Shown: positions 9,195 to 18,287, numbered from the stretch's first letter. The stretch is DNA of 64,000 nt from Deltaproteobacteria bacterium HGW-Deltaproteobacteria-18 (GCA_002841885.1 PHBE01000001.1:124001-188000); one strand, 5' to 3'. Translations and numbers: made by a program. Notes: a model not told the origin generated them from the letters alone.

Positions 9195-10880
9195 CTATCC
9201 CCCGCCCTCCATCGGCTTGAATCTGGCCCCGACCAGATTGGCCAGGATGACCAGAATCGTGGAGATGAAAATCATCATGATCCCCAGGGCCGAAAGCCTG
9301 CCCCACAGCCCGTCCTCGGCGAAACGCAGGATCTGCACGGCCAGTACCTCCGTGCCGGGGCGGGACAGCACCACCGAGAGAGTCAGTTCGCGCACGAACA
9401 TGGTGGCCATGAGAATCCACCCCGAGACCATGCCCGGCACCAGCAGCGGAATGATGATGCGGCGCATGGTCGTCATGCGGCTGGCCCCGCAGACCAGTGA
9501 CGATTCCTCCAGATGGCTGTGCACCTGGATGAAAGCGCTGGCCAGGGGGCGGATGCCGTAGGGCAGATAGGTGGCGATGTAGCCGATGAGCAGCGCCCAG
9601 ATGGTGGCATAGAGCGGCGTGCGCACGAAAAACCACATGAACCCCATGCCGATGACGATGCCGGGAAAGGAAAAGGACAAAAAACTCAACGATTCAAGGA
9701 TGCCTGCGGCCCTGGTCCGGACCTTGACGATGGTGTAGGCCACGAAGACCGACAGAGTCACTCCCAGCGTGGCTCCGCCCAATCCGAGCATCAGACTGTT
9801 CTTGAGCGACAGCAGGGAGATGGGATCTTTGAGGACCTCGATCCAGTGCTTCCAACTCATGAGCGAGAAGGCGCGGGCGCTGGGCACCATGGAGTACGGA
9901 ACCAGGGAGGTATAGAAGAGCACCACCACCGGCAGGACGATGAGCACGAACGACAGCAGGGCCACCACGGCGAAAAGGGGAATCCGCGCTCCTTTGAGGG
10001 GGATGACCGTGGGTCGGTAGCCCCGGCTGGAAATGGTCACGTATTTTTCGCTCTCGCTCGTCAATGCCCGATAGACCAGGATGAGCGTGACGGACGCGGC
10101 CAGAACGCTCATGCCGATGGCCGCCGCCTTGCCGTAGTCCACGGAAAACCCCGTGGCGATCATCTGGTACAGATGGGTGGCCAGGACGTAGACCCGGCCG
10201 GGCATGCCGATGACCGACGGCACTGCGAAGGAAGCCAGGCTGCGCACCACGCCCAGGATGAACGCGGCCAGGATGGCCGGACGAAGCACCGGCAGGGTGA
10301 CGCGCAAAAGGGTTCTCAAGGGGCTGGCCCCGCAGACCTTGGACGACTCTTCCAGGGCCACATCGAAGGAAGCCATGGCCGGGGCGATGATGAGATAGGC
10401 GATGGGCAGGTCGAGCAGTCCCTCGACCAGAATCATGCCCCACAGGGAATAGATGTTGAGAGGCGCGTGATCAAGGAACAAGACCTGCTTGAGCACCAGG
10501 TTGATGAGCCCGTTGGAGGGGTTCAAGAGCAGCGCCCAGCTCACGGAAAAGAGAATGTGCGGAATCATCATGGGAATGATGGAGATGATCCGAAACATGA
10601 ACTTGCAGGGAATGTCCGTGCGGTTGTTCAGATACGACAGAAACAGGGCCAGGACCGTGGCCAGGGTCGACGAGCCCAGAACGAAAACCACGGTGTTGAG
10701 GATGATTTCCGCCAAGGCGGGGTCGGTGTAGGCCTCGACGTATTTCTGCAGGGTGAAGGTTCCAAAAGCGGTCAGGCCTTCGGAAAAGCTGCCGATGACG
10801 AGCATGACCACGGGACAGACGGTCAAGACTCCCACAATGAAAATCAGGGAAAACGTCAGTTTCGATCGATTGGCGTCCAT
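9195..10880 (-). CDS. ABC importer permease, double-domain FbpB type
   Basis: 561 residues with two homologous permease halves, each having about six membrane helices and an EAA-type loop (for example EESSKVCGASPLRTLLRVTLP in the first half and EESSLVCGASRMTTMRR in the second, each beginning with EESS). This is the single-chain layout of the ferric-iron (FbpB/SfuB) and 2-aminoethylphosphonate-type importers. It follows the ATPase gene by 9 bases and is the last gene of the operon binding protein - ATPase - permease. The substrate is not decided by sequence; a Pho-box-like site upstream of the operon favours a phosphorus compound over iron. Confidence 0.85.
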   Translation of the reverse strand: MDANRSKLTFSLIFIVGVLTVCPVVMLVIGSFSEGLTAFGTFTLQKYVEAYTDPALAEIILNTVVFVLGSSTLATVLALFLSYLNNRTDIPCKFMFRIISIIPMMIPHILFSVSWALLLNPSNGLINLVLKQVLFLDHAPLNIYSLWGMILVEGLLDLPIAYLIIAPAMASFDVALEESSKVCGASPLRTLLRVTLPVLRPAILAAFILGVVRSLASFAVPSVIGMPGRVYVLATHLYQMIATGFSVDYGKAAAIGMSVLAASVTLILVYRALTSESEKYVTISSRGYRPTVIPLKGARIPLFAVVALLSFVLIVLPVVVLFYTSLVPYSMVPSARAFSLMSWKHWIEVLKDPISLLSLKNSLMLGLGGATLGVTLSVFVAYTIVKVRTRAAGILESLSFLSFSFPGIVIGMGFMWFFVRTPLYATIWALLIGYIATYLPYGIRPLASAFIQVHSHLEESSLVCGASRMTTMRRIIIPLLVPGMVSGWILMATMFVRELTLSVVLSRPGTEVLAVQILRFAEDGLWGRLSALGIMMIFISTILVILANLVGARFKPMEGGG

Positions 10881-10889
10881 GATTTCCCC

Positions 10890-11975
10890 CTAAACCGCGA
10901 CCAGCAGGCAGTGGGCGGGATCAAGGGTGAAGTGCAGCGTGTCCCCGACCTGGGTGCGGGTGTCGGCATCGACCTTGGCCAGCAGCAGTTCGCCACCGGC
11001 CCGTATCTCCATCTCAAAAGCTTCGCCGATGAAGACCAGGGTTTCGACCTTGCCCCGAACCACATTGGCTCCCGCCTCGCCGCTGCCCGGAGCCACGCGG
11101 ATGAACTCCGGACGCAGGCACAGGGTCACCGACGCGCCCTCGGCCAAATCGCGCTTCTGGCAATTGATGACGCCAAGGGGGCTCTCGACCACGGTGGCGT
11201 TTTCGGTCTGCTTGACGACCTTGGCCGGGATCAGGTTCGCCCGGCCAATGAAGTCGGCCACGAAACGGTGATCCGCGTCGAAATAGATTTTCTGCGGAGA
11301 ACCGATCTCGATGATCCGCCCCGAGCGCATGACCGCAATGGAATCGGACAGGGCCAGGGCCTCGATGCGGTCATGGGTCACGTACACCGCCGTGATGGAC
11401 AGCTCGGTCAGAAAGGTCCGCAGCTCCTTGCGCGTCTCCTCGCGCAGCTTGGCGTCCAGATTGCTGAGCGGTTCGTCGAAAAGGATGACCTTGGGCTCGG
11501 CCACCAAGGCCCGGGCCAGGGCCACGCGCTGCTGCTGGCCTCCGGAAAGCTTGGTGGCCGGACGTTTCTCGAAGCCTTCCAATTGCACGAAATGCAGGGT
11601 CTTCTCGACTTTGCGGCGAATGACGTCCCGCGGCACGTTCCGGGTTTGCAACGGATAGGCGACGTTGTCGAAAACGTTCATGTGCGGCCAGATGGCGTAG
11701 GTCTGAAAAACCATGCCCAGGCCCCGCTCTTCCGTGGGCACGTAGATGCCCTTGTCCCTGGACCAGACCACCTCGTCGCCGATGCTGATCTCTCCGCAAT
11801 CGGGCGATTCAAGGCCCACGATGCACCGAAGCAGCGTAGTCTTCCCGCACCCGCTCGGACCGAGCAGCGTGAAGATCTGATTGGCCGGGATGGTCAGGGT
11901 GACGTCATCCAGTGCCTTTATGGTCTTGCCTTCGGAAAAATAATGCTTGCTGACGCCTTGGATTTTGATCTCCAT
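10890..11975 (-). CDS. ABC importer ATP-binding protein, FbpC/PotA type
   Basis: 361 residues with Walker A GPSGCGKTT, signature LSGGQQQR, Walker B VILFDEP, the H-loop THD, and a C-terminal TOBE-like region (about 270-360) as in FbpC, PotA and PhnT. It energises the double-domain permease encoded 9 bases downstream. I place the start at ATG 11975 (MEIKIQG); a GTG at 12002 would add nine poorly conserved residues. A strong hairpin lies between this gene and the binding-protein gene upstream, which would lower its expression relative to the binding protein. Confidence 0.88.
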   Translation of the reverse strand: MEIKIQGVSKHYFSEGKTIKALDDVTLTIPANQIFTLLGPSGCGKTTLLRCIVGLESPDCGEISIGDEVVWSRDKGIYVPTEERGLGMVFQTYAIWPHMNVFDNVAYPLQTRNVPRDVIRRKVEKTLHFVQLEGFEKRPATKLSGGQQQRVALARALVAEPKVILFDEPLSNLDAKLREETRKELRTFLTELSITAVYVTHDRIEALALSDSIAVMRSGRIIEIGSPQKIYFDADHRFVADFIGRANLIPAKVVKQTENATVVESPLGVINCQKRDLAEGASVTLCLRPEFIRVAPGSGEAGANVVRGKVETLVFIGEAFEMEIRAGGELLLAKVDADTRTQVGDTLHFTLDPAHCLLVAV

Positions 11976-12066
11976 GGTGAGTTTCCATAAGCGCCTTCGC
12001 ACCGGACCCGGCCGGGTACGAAAGGCGGTGAGGTTTAGGCTGATGGACTCTGCGCCCGGAAGAGGA

Positions 12067-12095
12067 GGCCGCCCGGACCGATGGTCCGGACGGCC
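12067..12095 (-). terminator. Intra-operon hairpin between binding-protein and ATPase genes
   Basis: Two 13-base arms (12067-12079 and 12083-12095) pair with a single mismatch around a 3-base loop. No T run follows on the minus strand, so it is more likely a processing or attenuation hairpin that protects the binding-protein mRNA than a full terminator. Confidence 0.6.
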
Positions 12096-12104
12096 TGCCG
12101 CTGA

Positions 12105-13103
12105 TCACTGCACGTCGAAGATGACCTTGAACTGGTCGCCCCACTTCTGGATCTCCTCGTCGGAGAGATCGCGGATGGGCATGACCGTGGCCTTGTCCAT
12201 GCCGTCAATGGGCGGATAGACACCGGGCGCGAGGACGTATTCGCCCACGTCCTTGGCCAGGACGCCCATGGCCTTTTCAGACAGCCAGTAGTCCACGAAA
12301 AGACGGGCGGCGTTGGGATGCGGGGCCTTGGAGGTCACGGCGATGGCGCGCGGAGTGCCGAGCAACGGCTGTTCCACCCGAGCCCAGTCCAGGGGGGCCG
12401 GAGCCTTGGTGATAATGTACTTGGGCATGGAGATGGCGATGAGCTTCTCGCCGCTCTCCACCGGAGCCGGCGTGGGGCCGAAAGAGGCCACGAACATGGG
12501 CTTGTTGGCTGCCAGCCCCTTGAGAAAGCTCATCCATTCCTCTTCGGACGCGAAAACGGTTTCCTTGAGGCCCACCAGCCAGGAGATTGTGGTGGCATGA
12601 TTGGCGGGGTTGGCCATGACGATCTTGTCCTTCCACTTGGGATCGGCCAGATCCTCGTAACGTTTGGGAACGTCGGCCGCCTTGACCAGTTCTTTATTGT
12701 AGATGAGCCCCACATACTCGATGCCGAAAAGCTGAATGGTGTCGTCCTTCCTGGTCCAGTCCGCGTAACCCGCGGCGGCGGGTGAACTGTAGGAGGCGAG
12801 CACGCCCTTGGATTTAAGGATCTCCAGGACCGGAAGCGGCCCCTGCACCACGTCGGCCATGAGCTTGCCCGCCTCGAATTCCGTCAGGACCGTGGCGAGG
12901 AATTTCGAAGTGGAAATTCTGGTGTACGCGCCCTTGACCCCGGTGTCGGCCTCGAAAGCCTCCATGATCGGTTCCACCGCAGTGATGTTGGCATAAAAGG
13001 TCGCCGTGCCCTCGGCCTTGGCCTTGGCCGGGTCCAGTTCCGCCGCCTGGGCGGACAGAACCGGGCACAACAGAATCGCGATCACAACCACCAATCTTTT
13101 CAT
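12105..13103 (-). CDS. Periplasmic solute-binding protein of the Fbp/phosphonate-type ABC importer
   Basis: 332 residues. A clear signal peptide (KRLVVVIAILLCPVLSAQA) precedes a mature protein of the iron/AEP-type extracellular binding family (FYANITAVEPIMEAFE, ADVVQG, PKRYEDLADPKWKDKI, ANPANHATT). It delivers ligand to the permease encoded two genes downstream. ATG 13103 is preceded by AAGGAGG at 8 bases; a GTG at 13109 is too close to it. A Pho-box-like sequence lies 47 bases before the start. The ligand could be a phosphonate, another phosphorus compound or ferric iron. The Tyr pair typical of ferric binding proteins near the C terminus is not evident to me. Confidence 0.82.
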   Translation of the reverse strand: MKRLVVVIAILLCPVLSAQAAELDPAKAKAEGTATFYANITAVEPIMEAFEADTGVKGAYTRISTSKFLATVLTEFEAGKLMADVVQGPLPVLEILKSKGVLASYSSPAAAGYADWTRKDDTIQLFGIEYVGLIYNKELVKAADVPKRYEDLADPKWKDKIVMANPANHATTISWLVGLKETVFASEEEWMSFLKGLAANKPMFVASFGPTPAPVESGEKLIAISMPKYIITKAPAPLDWARVEQPLLGTPRAIAVTSKAPHPNAARLFVDYWLSEKAMGVLAKDVGEYVLAPGVYPPIDGMDKATVMPIRDLSDEEIQKWGDQFKVIFDVQ

Positions 13104-13149
13104 CGACACAACCTCCTTCGGACCCGACAGGCCCCAATGTTACGAAACT

Positions 13150-13167
13150 GTGACACAAGAATGACAA
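13150..13167 (-). promoter_or_regulatory. Pho-box-like operator before the Fbp-type ABC importer
   Basis: Read on the minus strand the site is TTGTCATTCTTGTGTCAC: two 7-base half sites (TTGTCAT and GTGTCAC) separated by 4 bases. The enteric Pho box is CTGTCAT-N4-CTGTCAT, so the halves match at 6 and 5 of 7 positions with exact spacing. It lies 47 bases upstream of the binding-protein ATG. A TAACAT hexamer 7 bases downstream could be the -10. Confidence 0.5.
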
Positions 13168-13304
13168 TTATGCGCAAAAACTTAGCCCTGCGGCAGGGGG
13201 ATGTCAACGCGACAAAATCAATACAAATGCTCGGACGACTGCTTGGTGCGCAACGCCGCAAAGACATGGAAAAAGGATGCGCTCCCGCTGCGCGCAAAAC
13301 TGCG

Positions 13305-13338
13305 AAGGCCCCGCCCGGATTTCTCCGAACGGGGCCTT
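13305..13338 (-). terminator. Terminator downstream of ugd
   Basis: Perfect 9-base arms AAGGCCCCG and CGGGGCCTT (13305-13313 and 13330-13338), 16-base loop. On the minus strand a GTTTTG follows. It sits 22 bases past the ugd stop. Confidence 0.7.
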
Positions 13339-13359
13339 GATTCATGAAAACGACCAGGC

Positions 13360-14685
13360 CTAGCGGCCCACGCAGAAATAGGCGAACCCCTCCGCCGCCA
13401 TGAGGGCCGGGGAGTAGAGGTTGCGGCCATCGAAGAGGATGGGGGCACCCAGGGCCTTCCTGATCCTGGCGAATTCGGGGTTGCGGAACTGGTTCCATTC
13501 CGTGACCACGGCCAGGGCTTCGGCGCCCTGAAGCGTCTCGTACTGGTCCTCGCAGATTTCCACCAGCGGGTTGTCCTGCAGAATGCGGCGGGCATTGGAG
13601 CCGGCCACGGGATCGAAAGCGCGAATCTTCATGCCCAGGTCCGTCAGGTGGCGGATCAGTTCCAGGGACGGAGCCTCGCGCATGTCATCGGTGTTGGCCT
13701 TGAAGGCCAGGCCCCACAAAGCCAGGGTCTTGCCCTTCACCCCGCCCTGCTCGGCGAAATAGGCCTCGATCTTGCGCGCTATGACGGTCTTCTGGCGGTC
13801 GTTGACCTCGTCCACGGCATTCAGGAGCTGCGGTTCGTAGCCCACACCCTGGGCCGTCCCGATGAGGGCCTTCACGTCCTTGGGGAAGCAGGACCCGCCG
13901 TAACCCACGCCGGGATAGATGAACTGGTAGCCGATGCGATGGTCAGCCCCGATGCCATGGCGCACGTCGCGCACGTCGGCCCCGACCTTCTCGCAGATGT
14001 TGGCGATCTCGTTGATGAAGGAGATCTTGGTGGCCAGCATGCAGTTGGCTGCGTATTTGGTCATTTCCGCGCTGCGCACGCCCATCACGATCAGCTTCTC
14101 GCGACTGCGGGCGTAGGGTGCGTAGAGGCTCTTCAGGAGCTCAGCCGTGCGGACGTTGTCCGTGCCCACGACCACGCGGTCGGGTTTCATGAAATCGTTG
14201 ACCGCGTCGCCTTCCTTCAGGAACTCGGGGTTGGAGACCACGTCGAACTCGATCTGGAGCCCACGCTTGTCCAGCTCCTCCTGCACGGTGGCGCGTACGC
14301 TGTCGGCGGTGCCGACGGGTACCGTGGATTTGTCCACGATAATCTTGTAGTCGTTCATCTGGCGTCCCACGTCGCGGGCCACCTGATGCACGTAGCGCAG
14401 GTCGGCGGTGCCGTCCTCACCCTCGGGGGTGCCTACGCAGCAAAAAACGAAGAGGCTGTCTTTCAATCCCTCGGCCAGTTCCGTGGTGAAGGTCAGGCGG
14501 CCTTCCTGGGAATTGCGACGGACCATGGCCTCAAGGCCGGGCTCGTAGATGTGCACCTCGCCTTTCTTCAGCCGTTCGATGACATCGGGGTTGATGTCGA
14601 CGCAGGTCACCGCGTTGCCCATCTCGGCGAAGCAGGCCGCTGACACCAGCCCTACGTAACCCGTTCCTACAATGCATATGTTCAT
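13360..14685 (-). CDS. ugd: UDP-glucose 6-dehydrogenase
   Basis: 441 residues, normal for the family. N-terminal Rossmann fold with GTGYVGLVSAACFAEMG; central dimer domain; catalytic cysteine C266 in GGSCFPKD; C-terminal UDP-binding domain. It oxidises UDP-glucose to UDP-glucuronate with two NAD+, feeding capsule, lipopolysaccharide or exopolysaccharide synthesis in the cytosol. AAGGAG lies 9 bases before ATG 14685. It is the downstream gene of a two-gene run with the CdsB-like gene (32 bases apart), and is closed by a hairpin terminator. No polysaccharide genes adjoin it in the window. Confidence 0.95.
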   Translation of the reverse strand: MNICIVGTGYVGLVSAACFAEMGNAVTCVDINPDVIERLKKGEVHIYEPGLEAMVRRNSQEGRLTFTTELAEGLKDSLFVFCCVGTPEGEDGTADLRYVHQVARDVGRQMNDYKIIVDKSTVPVGTADSVRATVQEELDKRGLQIEFDVVSNPEFLKEGDAVNDFMKPDRVVVGTDNVRTAELLKSLYAPYARSREKLIVMGVRSAEMTKYAANCMLATKISFINEIANICEKVGADVRDVRHGIGADHRIGYQFIYPGVGYGGSCFPKDVKALIGTAQGVGYEPQLLNAVDEVNDRQKTVIARKIEAYFAEQGGVKGKTLALWGLAFKANTDDMREAPSLELIRHLTDLGMKIRAFDPVAGSNARRILQDNPLVEICEDQYETLQGAEALAVVTEWNQFRNPEFARIRKALGAPILFDGRNLYSPALMAAEGFAYFCVGR

Positions 14686-14717
14686 TGGAATGTACTCCTT
14701 TTGGCTGGCGCCTTGAA

Positions 14718-16025
14718 TCAGAATCCGGAGAAGCGTTTGGCCAGCATTATTTTTAAAATGGTCCGGTCGGTCTCGATCATGCCTTCGGTGCTGAGCATGC
14801 CTATGTTCTGCATGGTCTGCTCGGGCGAAGTGCCGATGATGCCGTCGGTATCCATGACATTGACGCCTTGCAGCGAAAAAAGCGCGGCCTGCACGGCCGT
14901 TCCCGCAGCCGTGGCCAGCTTCAGCGAACAGCCGGCCTTGGCTCCATCGCAGATGACCCCGGCCAGGTCCTCGATGATGTTTTTGATGGCCCCGGCGATA
15001 TGGGCCAGGTTGCCGCCCAGCAGGTAGGCCACTCCGGCGCTGGCTCCGGCCCCGGCCGCCACGGAGCAGCCGCAGATGGCGGAAAGGCGTCCGGTATGGG
15101 CCTTGACGTAGGCCGTGACCAGATGACTGAGCGCCATGGCTTCGAGCACGTCCTTCTCTTCGCAGACGATGAATTCGCGGATGGCCCAGATGGGCAGGAT
15201 GGCGGTCAGCCCGTGGTTGCCGCTCCCGGCGGAACTCATGGCCGGAAGCTTTACCCCGCCCATGCGCGCGTCGGAGGCGGCCGAGGTCAGGATGCGGGCG
15301 GCCAGAATCATGTCCCGGCAGACGAGCTTCTGCCGGACCAGCCGGTCCAGGGCCTTGCCTATGCCAAGACCGGGCCCGAACTTGAGGCCATGCTCGGCAA
15401 GACGCACGTTGGTGCGCACCCCTTCCATCAGAAATTCACGGTCCTCGTCGTCCAGGTCGTCGAGCAGACGGACCAGATCCTCCAGGGACAGGCCCTTGAT
15501 CCAGGCTTCGAGGCGCGGCATCTCGCTCGATGCGGCGACTTTCCCCGAAGTCTGGGCACGCGGCAGCAAGGCGCCGTCCAGGCTCACGCTGACCACGTTG
15601 TCATGCATGTCGCGAACGACGGCTTCGGCCACATGCGAGCCGTCAAAAACCTCGGCGCGGATGAAAAGACCGCGCTGCTCATGCAGCAGATTGAGGGTCA
15701 CCCCGCCGTCGCGCACCAGGGTCCGGGCGGTCTGCACGGACTCGTCGGTCAGCGGTTCGAGAACTTCCAGGCCCAGCGCGGCATCGCCGCCGAAAACGCC
15801 CAGCGCCCCGGCCAGATCCAGGCCGCTGAGACCTCCCGTGCCGGGAATGATCACGGCCAGACCATTCTTGTAAATATTGGGATCGACCCACAAATCCAGC
15901 CGCTCGGGCCTGCCCGGCAGCACGGCGGCGGCAGCGGCGGCGGCCAGGGCCACGGCCACGGGCTCGGTGCAGCCCAGTGCCGGCGCGACCTGCATACGCA
16001 GAATATCCTTGACGCAAAAGCTCAT
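14718..16025 (-). CDS. L-cysteine desulfidase / serine-dehydratase-alpha-like protein (UPF0597, YhaM/CdsB type)
   Basis: 435 residues. The start CVKDILRMQVAPALGCTEPV, the middle MSSAGSGNHGLTAILP and the cysteines of AICGCSVAAGAG and VICDGAKAGC match the UPF0597 family, which carries an oxygen-labile 4Fe-4S cluster and releases sulfide or ammonia from L-cysteine (or L-serine). No PLP enzyme motif is present. GAGG lies 7 bases before ATG 16025. In this likely sulfate reducer it may detoxify or catabolise cysteine. It shares a transcript direction with ugd but no obvious pathway link. A separate iron-sulfur serine dehydratase is encoded at 45718. Confidence 0.8.
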   Translation of the reverse strand: MSFCVKDILRMQVAPALGCTEPVAVALAAAAAAAVLPGRPERLDLWVDPNIYKNGLAVIIPGTGGLSGLDLAGALGVFGGDAALGLEVLEPLTDESVQTARTLVRDGGVTLNLLHEQRGLFIRAEVFDGSHVAEAVVRDMHDNVVSVSLDGALLPRAQTSGKVAASSEMPRLEAWIKGLSLEDLVRLLDDLDDEDREFLMEGVRTNVRLAEHGLKFGPGLGIGKALDRLVRQKLVCRDMILAARILTSAASDARMGGVKLPAMSSAGSGNHGLTAILPIWAIREFIVCEEKDVLEAMALSHLVTAYVKAHTGRLSAICGCSVAAGAGASAGVAYLLGGNLAHIAGAIKNIIEDLAGVICDGAKAGCSLKLATAAGTAVQAALFSLQGVNVMDTDGIIGTSPEQTMQNIGMLSTEGMIETDRTILKIMLAKRFSGF

Positions 16026-16094
16026 TGAAGCCTCACGAAAATGTTCGCAAAAGCCGAGTTCATGGCCGACTTGGGCAGGGCTGTCAATTCAGCG

Positions 16095-16286
16095 CTAGTC
16101 GCGGACATCAAGCCGGGGCTCGAAAAGCTGAACCAGACGCACAAAAAGATCCGGAATCTTGTCCGGATCGGCCGCCGCCGACCCGGCGTAAATCTTGGTG
16201 ATCTCCAGGGCCGTGTCGATGCCGGTGGTCTTGCCGAAACCCACATCGAAAAAGTCATCCAGGCGCTTGCGCAATTCGGAATCCAT
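16095..16286 (-). CDS. Small protein of unknown function
   Basis: 63 residues starting at ATG 16286, preceded by a G-rich GGGGGTG ribosome site. The product is mostly helical, mixed charge, with LRKRLDDFFDVGFGKTTG near the start and no signal peptide or membrane helix. A longer reading frame upstream exists but its N-terminal part looks non-coding, so I chose the internal ATG. The gene lies 69 bases upstream of the UPF0597 gene on the same strand and could head that transcript. I do not recognise the family. Confidence 0.55.
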   Translation of the reverse strand: MDSELRKRLDDFFDVGFGKTTGIDTALEITKIYAGSAAADPDKIPDLFVRLVQLFEPRLDVRD

Positions 16287-16442
16287 GGTCACCCCCAGAA
16301 TAAATTCATGTAAGGCAAAGATGTTTACCACTTTGATGCATTCGCTGAACCTTCTAACATGTCCAGGCGCGAATTCCAACGGCAATCCCACAAAAAGGCG
16401 ATTTGCAACACGATCGGCACATACGTGCCCGACAAATACAGC

Positions 16443-16473
16443 AAAAAAGGCGCGCCCCCGCCGGGACGCGCCT
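16443..16473 (-). terminator. Rho-independent terminator of the pot operon
   Basis: On the minus strand arms AGGCGCGTCCC and GGGGCGCGCCT pair (one G-T wobble) and run directly into TTTTTT. It is about 25 bases downstream of the potD stop. Confidence 0.85.
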
Positions 16474-16497
16474 CGAAGATCCATCCAAGTCTTCCTG

Positions 16498-17526
16498 CTA
16501 CTGCGTCTTGAGCCGCATCCAGCATTCCTCATACGCCTTCACGGCGGGTCCAAGGTCGGTCTCGAATTCACCCCGAGCCATTTCTTCTGACGCAGGGTAG
16601 ACAATGGCGTTGCCGCGCACGTCTTCGGGCAGGATCGCCTGGGCTGCCAGATTGGGAGTGGAATAGCCCATCTCCTGACAGATGAACGCCGCCACTTCGG
16701 GGCGCAGGAGATAGTCGATGAAGAGATGGGCGTTGTCCGCGTTGCCCGCATTTTTGGGGATGCACAGATTGTCGATCCAGAGACTGTAGCCTTCCGCCGG
16801 GTAGACGTAGCGGATATCCGGATTTTCACTGGTGGCGATGTACGCCTCGCCGTTCCAGAGCACCGCCGCCTGCACCTCGTTGTTGAGCAGGGCCTGCTTG
16901 GGCGAGTCGGAATCAAAGACACGCACGCTGGCCATGAGCGGCAGCAGAAGCTCGCAGGCCTCGGCGACCTTGGCCGGGTCGGTCTCGTTCAGCGAATAAC
17001 CGAGCCGTTTGAGGCCCATGCCGATCACGCCGCGCATGTCGTTGGGCAAAAGGATCTTGCCGGCCAGTTCAGGCTTCCACAGGTCGGCGAAGGAAGTCAC
17101 CGAGGCTGCGGCAGGATCCTTGGTGTTCACGGCGATGGCCGTTGATCCCCACATGTAGGGCACGCTGTAGGTGTTGTCCGGATCAAAGGACTGGTTCATG
17201 AGCTTGGGATTGAGGTTGCCAAGATTGCCAAGCTTGGACTTGTCCAGCTTCATGAGCAGGCCTTCCTTGTGCATGCGCGCCACAAAATCGGTGGACGGCA
17301 CGACAAGATCGTATCCCTTGGCTTCGACCATCCTGATCTTGGCATACAGGGCCTCATTGCTGTCGTAGGTCGACATGATGACCTTGACCCCGGTCTCCTT
17401 CGTGAAATCCTCAAGCACACTGTCCGGCATGTATTCGGACCAGTTGTAGACATAGAGTTCCTTGGATGCCGCAAGAACCTGGGTGGCCAGCATGAGGCAC
17501 AGGACCGTCAGTACCAATCTTTTCAT
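16498..17526 (-). CDS. potD: Spermidine/putrescine-binding periplasmic protein
   Basis: 342 residues. Signal peptide MKRLVLTVLCLMLATQVLA, then LYVYNWSEYMPDSVLEDF, the hallmark start of PotD/PotF. Other family marks are the YDLVVPS segment and VPYMWGSTAI. Trp and acidic residues suited to polyamine binding are present (WNGEAY, WIDNLCIP). The frame extends upstream without a stop, but ATG 17526 is right: it begins the signal peptide, has AAGGAG before it, and overlaps the potC stop as ATGA. Whether spermidine or putrescine is preferred cannot be read from the sequence. Confidence 0.92.
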   Translation of the reverse strand: MKRLVLTVLCLMLATQVLAASKELYVYNWSEYMPDSVLEDFTKETGVKVIMSTYDSNEALYAKIRMVEAKGYDLVVPSTDFVARMHKEGLLMKLDKSKLGNLGNLNPKLMNQSFDPDNTYSVPYMWGSTAIAVNTKDPAAASVTSFADLWKPELAGKILLPNDMRGVIGMGLKRLGYSLNETDPAKVAEACELLLPLMASVRVFDSDSPKQALLNNEVQAAVLWNGEAYIATSENPDIRYVYPAEGYSLWIDNLCIPKNAGNADNAHLFIDYLLRPEVAAFICQEMGYSTPNLAAQAILPEDVRGNAIVYPASEEMARGEFETDLGPAVKAYEECWMRLKTQ

Positions 17527-18287
17527 GATTTCTCCTTCAGAAAGCGCTGCGACACGAAGACCGCCACAACGGTTATAAGAATCATGATCGCGCACAGGGC
17601 GTTGACCTCGGGCTTGAGTCCCAGGCGGACCATGGAATAAATTCGCAAGGGCAGGACCTCGAAGGTGGGTCCGGTGGTGAAGAAACTGATGATCACGTCG
17701 TCGATGGACAGGGTGAAACTCAAGAACCAACCGGCCAGGACGGCAGGAAAGACCATGGGCAGGACCACGTGGCGAAAGACCTCGTACTCCCCTGCCCCGA
17801 GATCCCGGGCGGCTTCCACCACATGCGGGTCGAACCCCTGGAGCCGGCCGTAGACGGTGATGCTGACAAAGGGCACGCAAAGAGTGACATGGGCCATGAG
17901 CAGGGTCCAGAAGCCCAGCGGCAGGGACAGGGCCATGAAGAGCACCAGAAGCGAAATGCCGATGACGATGTCAGGTGACATCATCATGACGAAAAGCGAG
18001 GTGCGGATGATCTTGCGCGTCGGAAAACGCCAGCGCTGCAACGCCATGGCGACGAGCGTGCCGAGGATGCTGGAGCAGGTCGCCGCCAGGGCCGCGATCA
18101 AGAGCGAATGCAGGGCCGCCTGCATGAGCGCGGTGTTGCCAAAAAGTTTCACGTACCAGTCCAGGGTCAGGCCCTTCCAGGCCATGGAAAACCGGGACGA
18201 GTTGAAGGAATAGGCGACCATGACGCCAAGCGGCAGATACAGGAACACAAAGACCAGCGTGGCGTAAAGAGCGCGCAGTTTTCGCAT
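17523..18287 (-). CDS. potC: Polyamine ABC importer permease PotC
   Basis: 254 residues, six predicted membrane helices, and the EAA loop EAARDLGAGEYEVFRHVVLP in the cytosolic loop that docks on PotA. FxYxPLGVMVAYSFN at the N terminus is typical of PotC/PotI. Its ATG overlaps the potB stop by one base (TGATG) and its stop overlaps potD (ATGA), so the whole operon is tightly coupled. It forms the heterodimeric inner-membrane channel with PotB. Confidence 0.92.
   Translation of the reverse strand: MRKLRALYATLVFVFLYLPLGVMVAYSFNSSRFSMAWKGLTLDWYVKLFGNTALMQAALHSLLIAALAATCSSILGTLVAMALQRWRFPTRKIIRTSLFVMMMSPDIVIGISLLVLFMALSLPLGFWTLLMAHVTLCVPFVSITVYGRLQGFDPHVVEAARDLGAGEYEVFRHVVLPMVFPAVLAGWFLSFTLSIDDVIISFFTTGPTFEVLPLRIYSMVRLGLKPEVNALCAIMILITVVAVFVSQRFLKEKS

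Noticed and set aside
9513-11990. 825-codon plus-strand frame over the ABC permease and ATPase genes
   Set aside because: Antisense artefact of high GC; composition is not protein-like and the minus strand has unmistakable ABC motifs.
16287-16532. Longer N terminus for the small gene at 16095
   Set aside because: The extra 82 residues are Arg/Gly/Ser-rich, and overlap the potD terminator; the internal ATG has a ribosome site.
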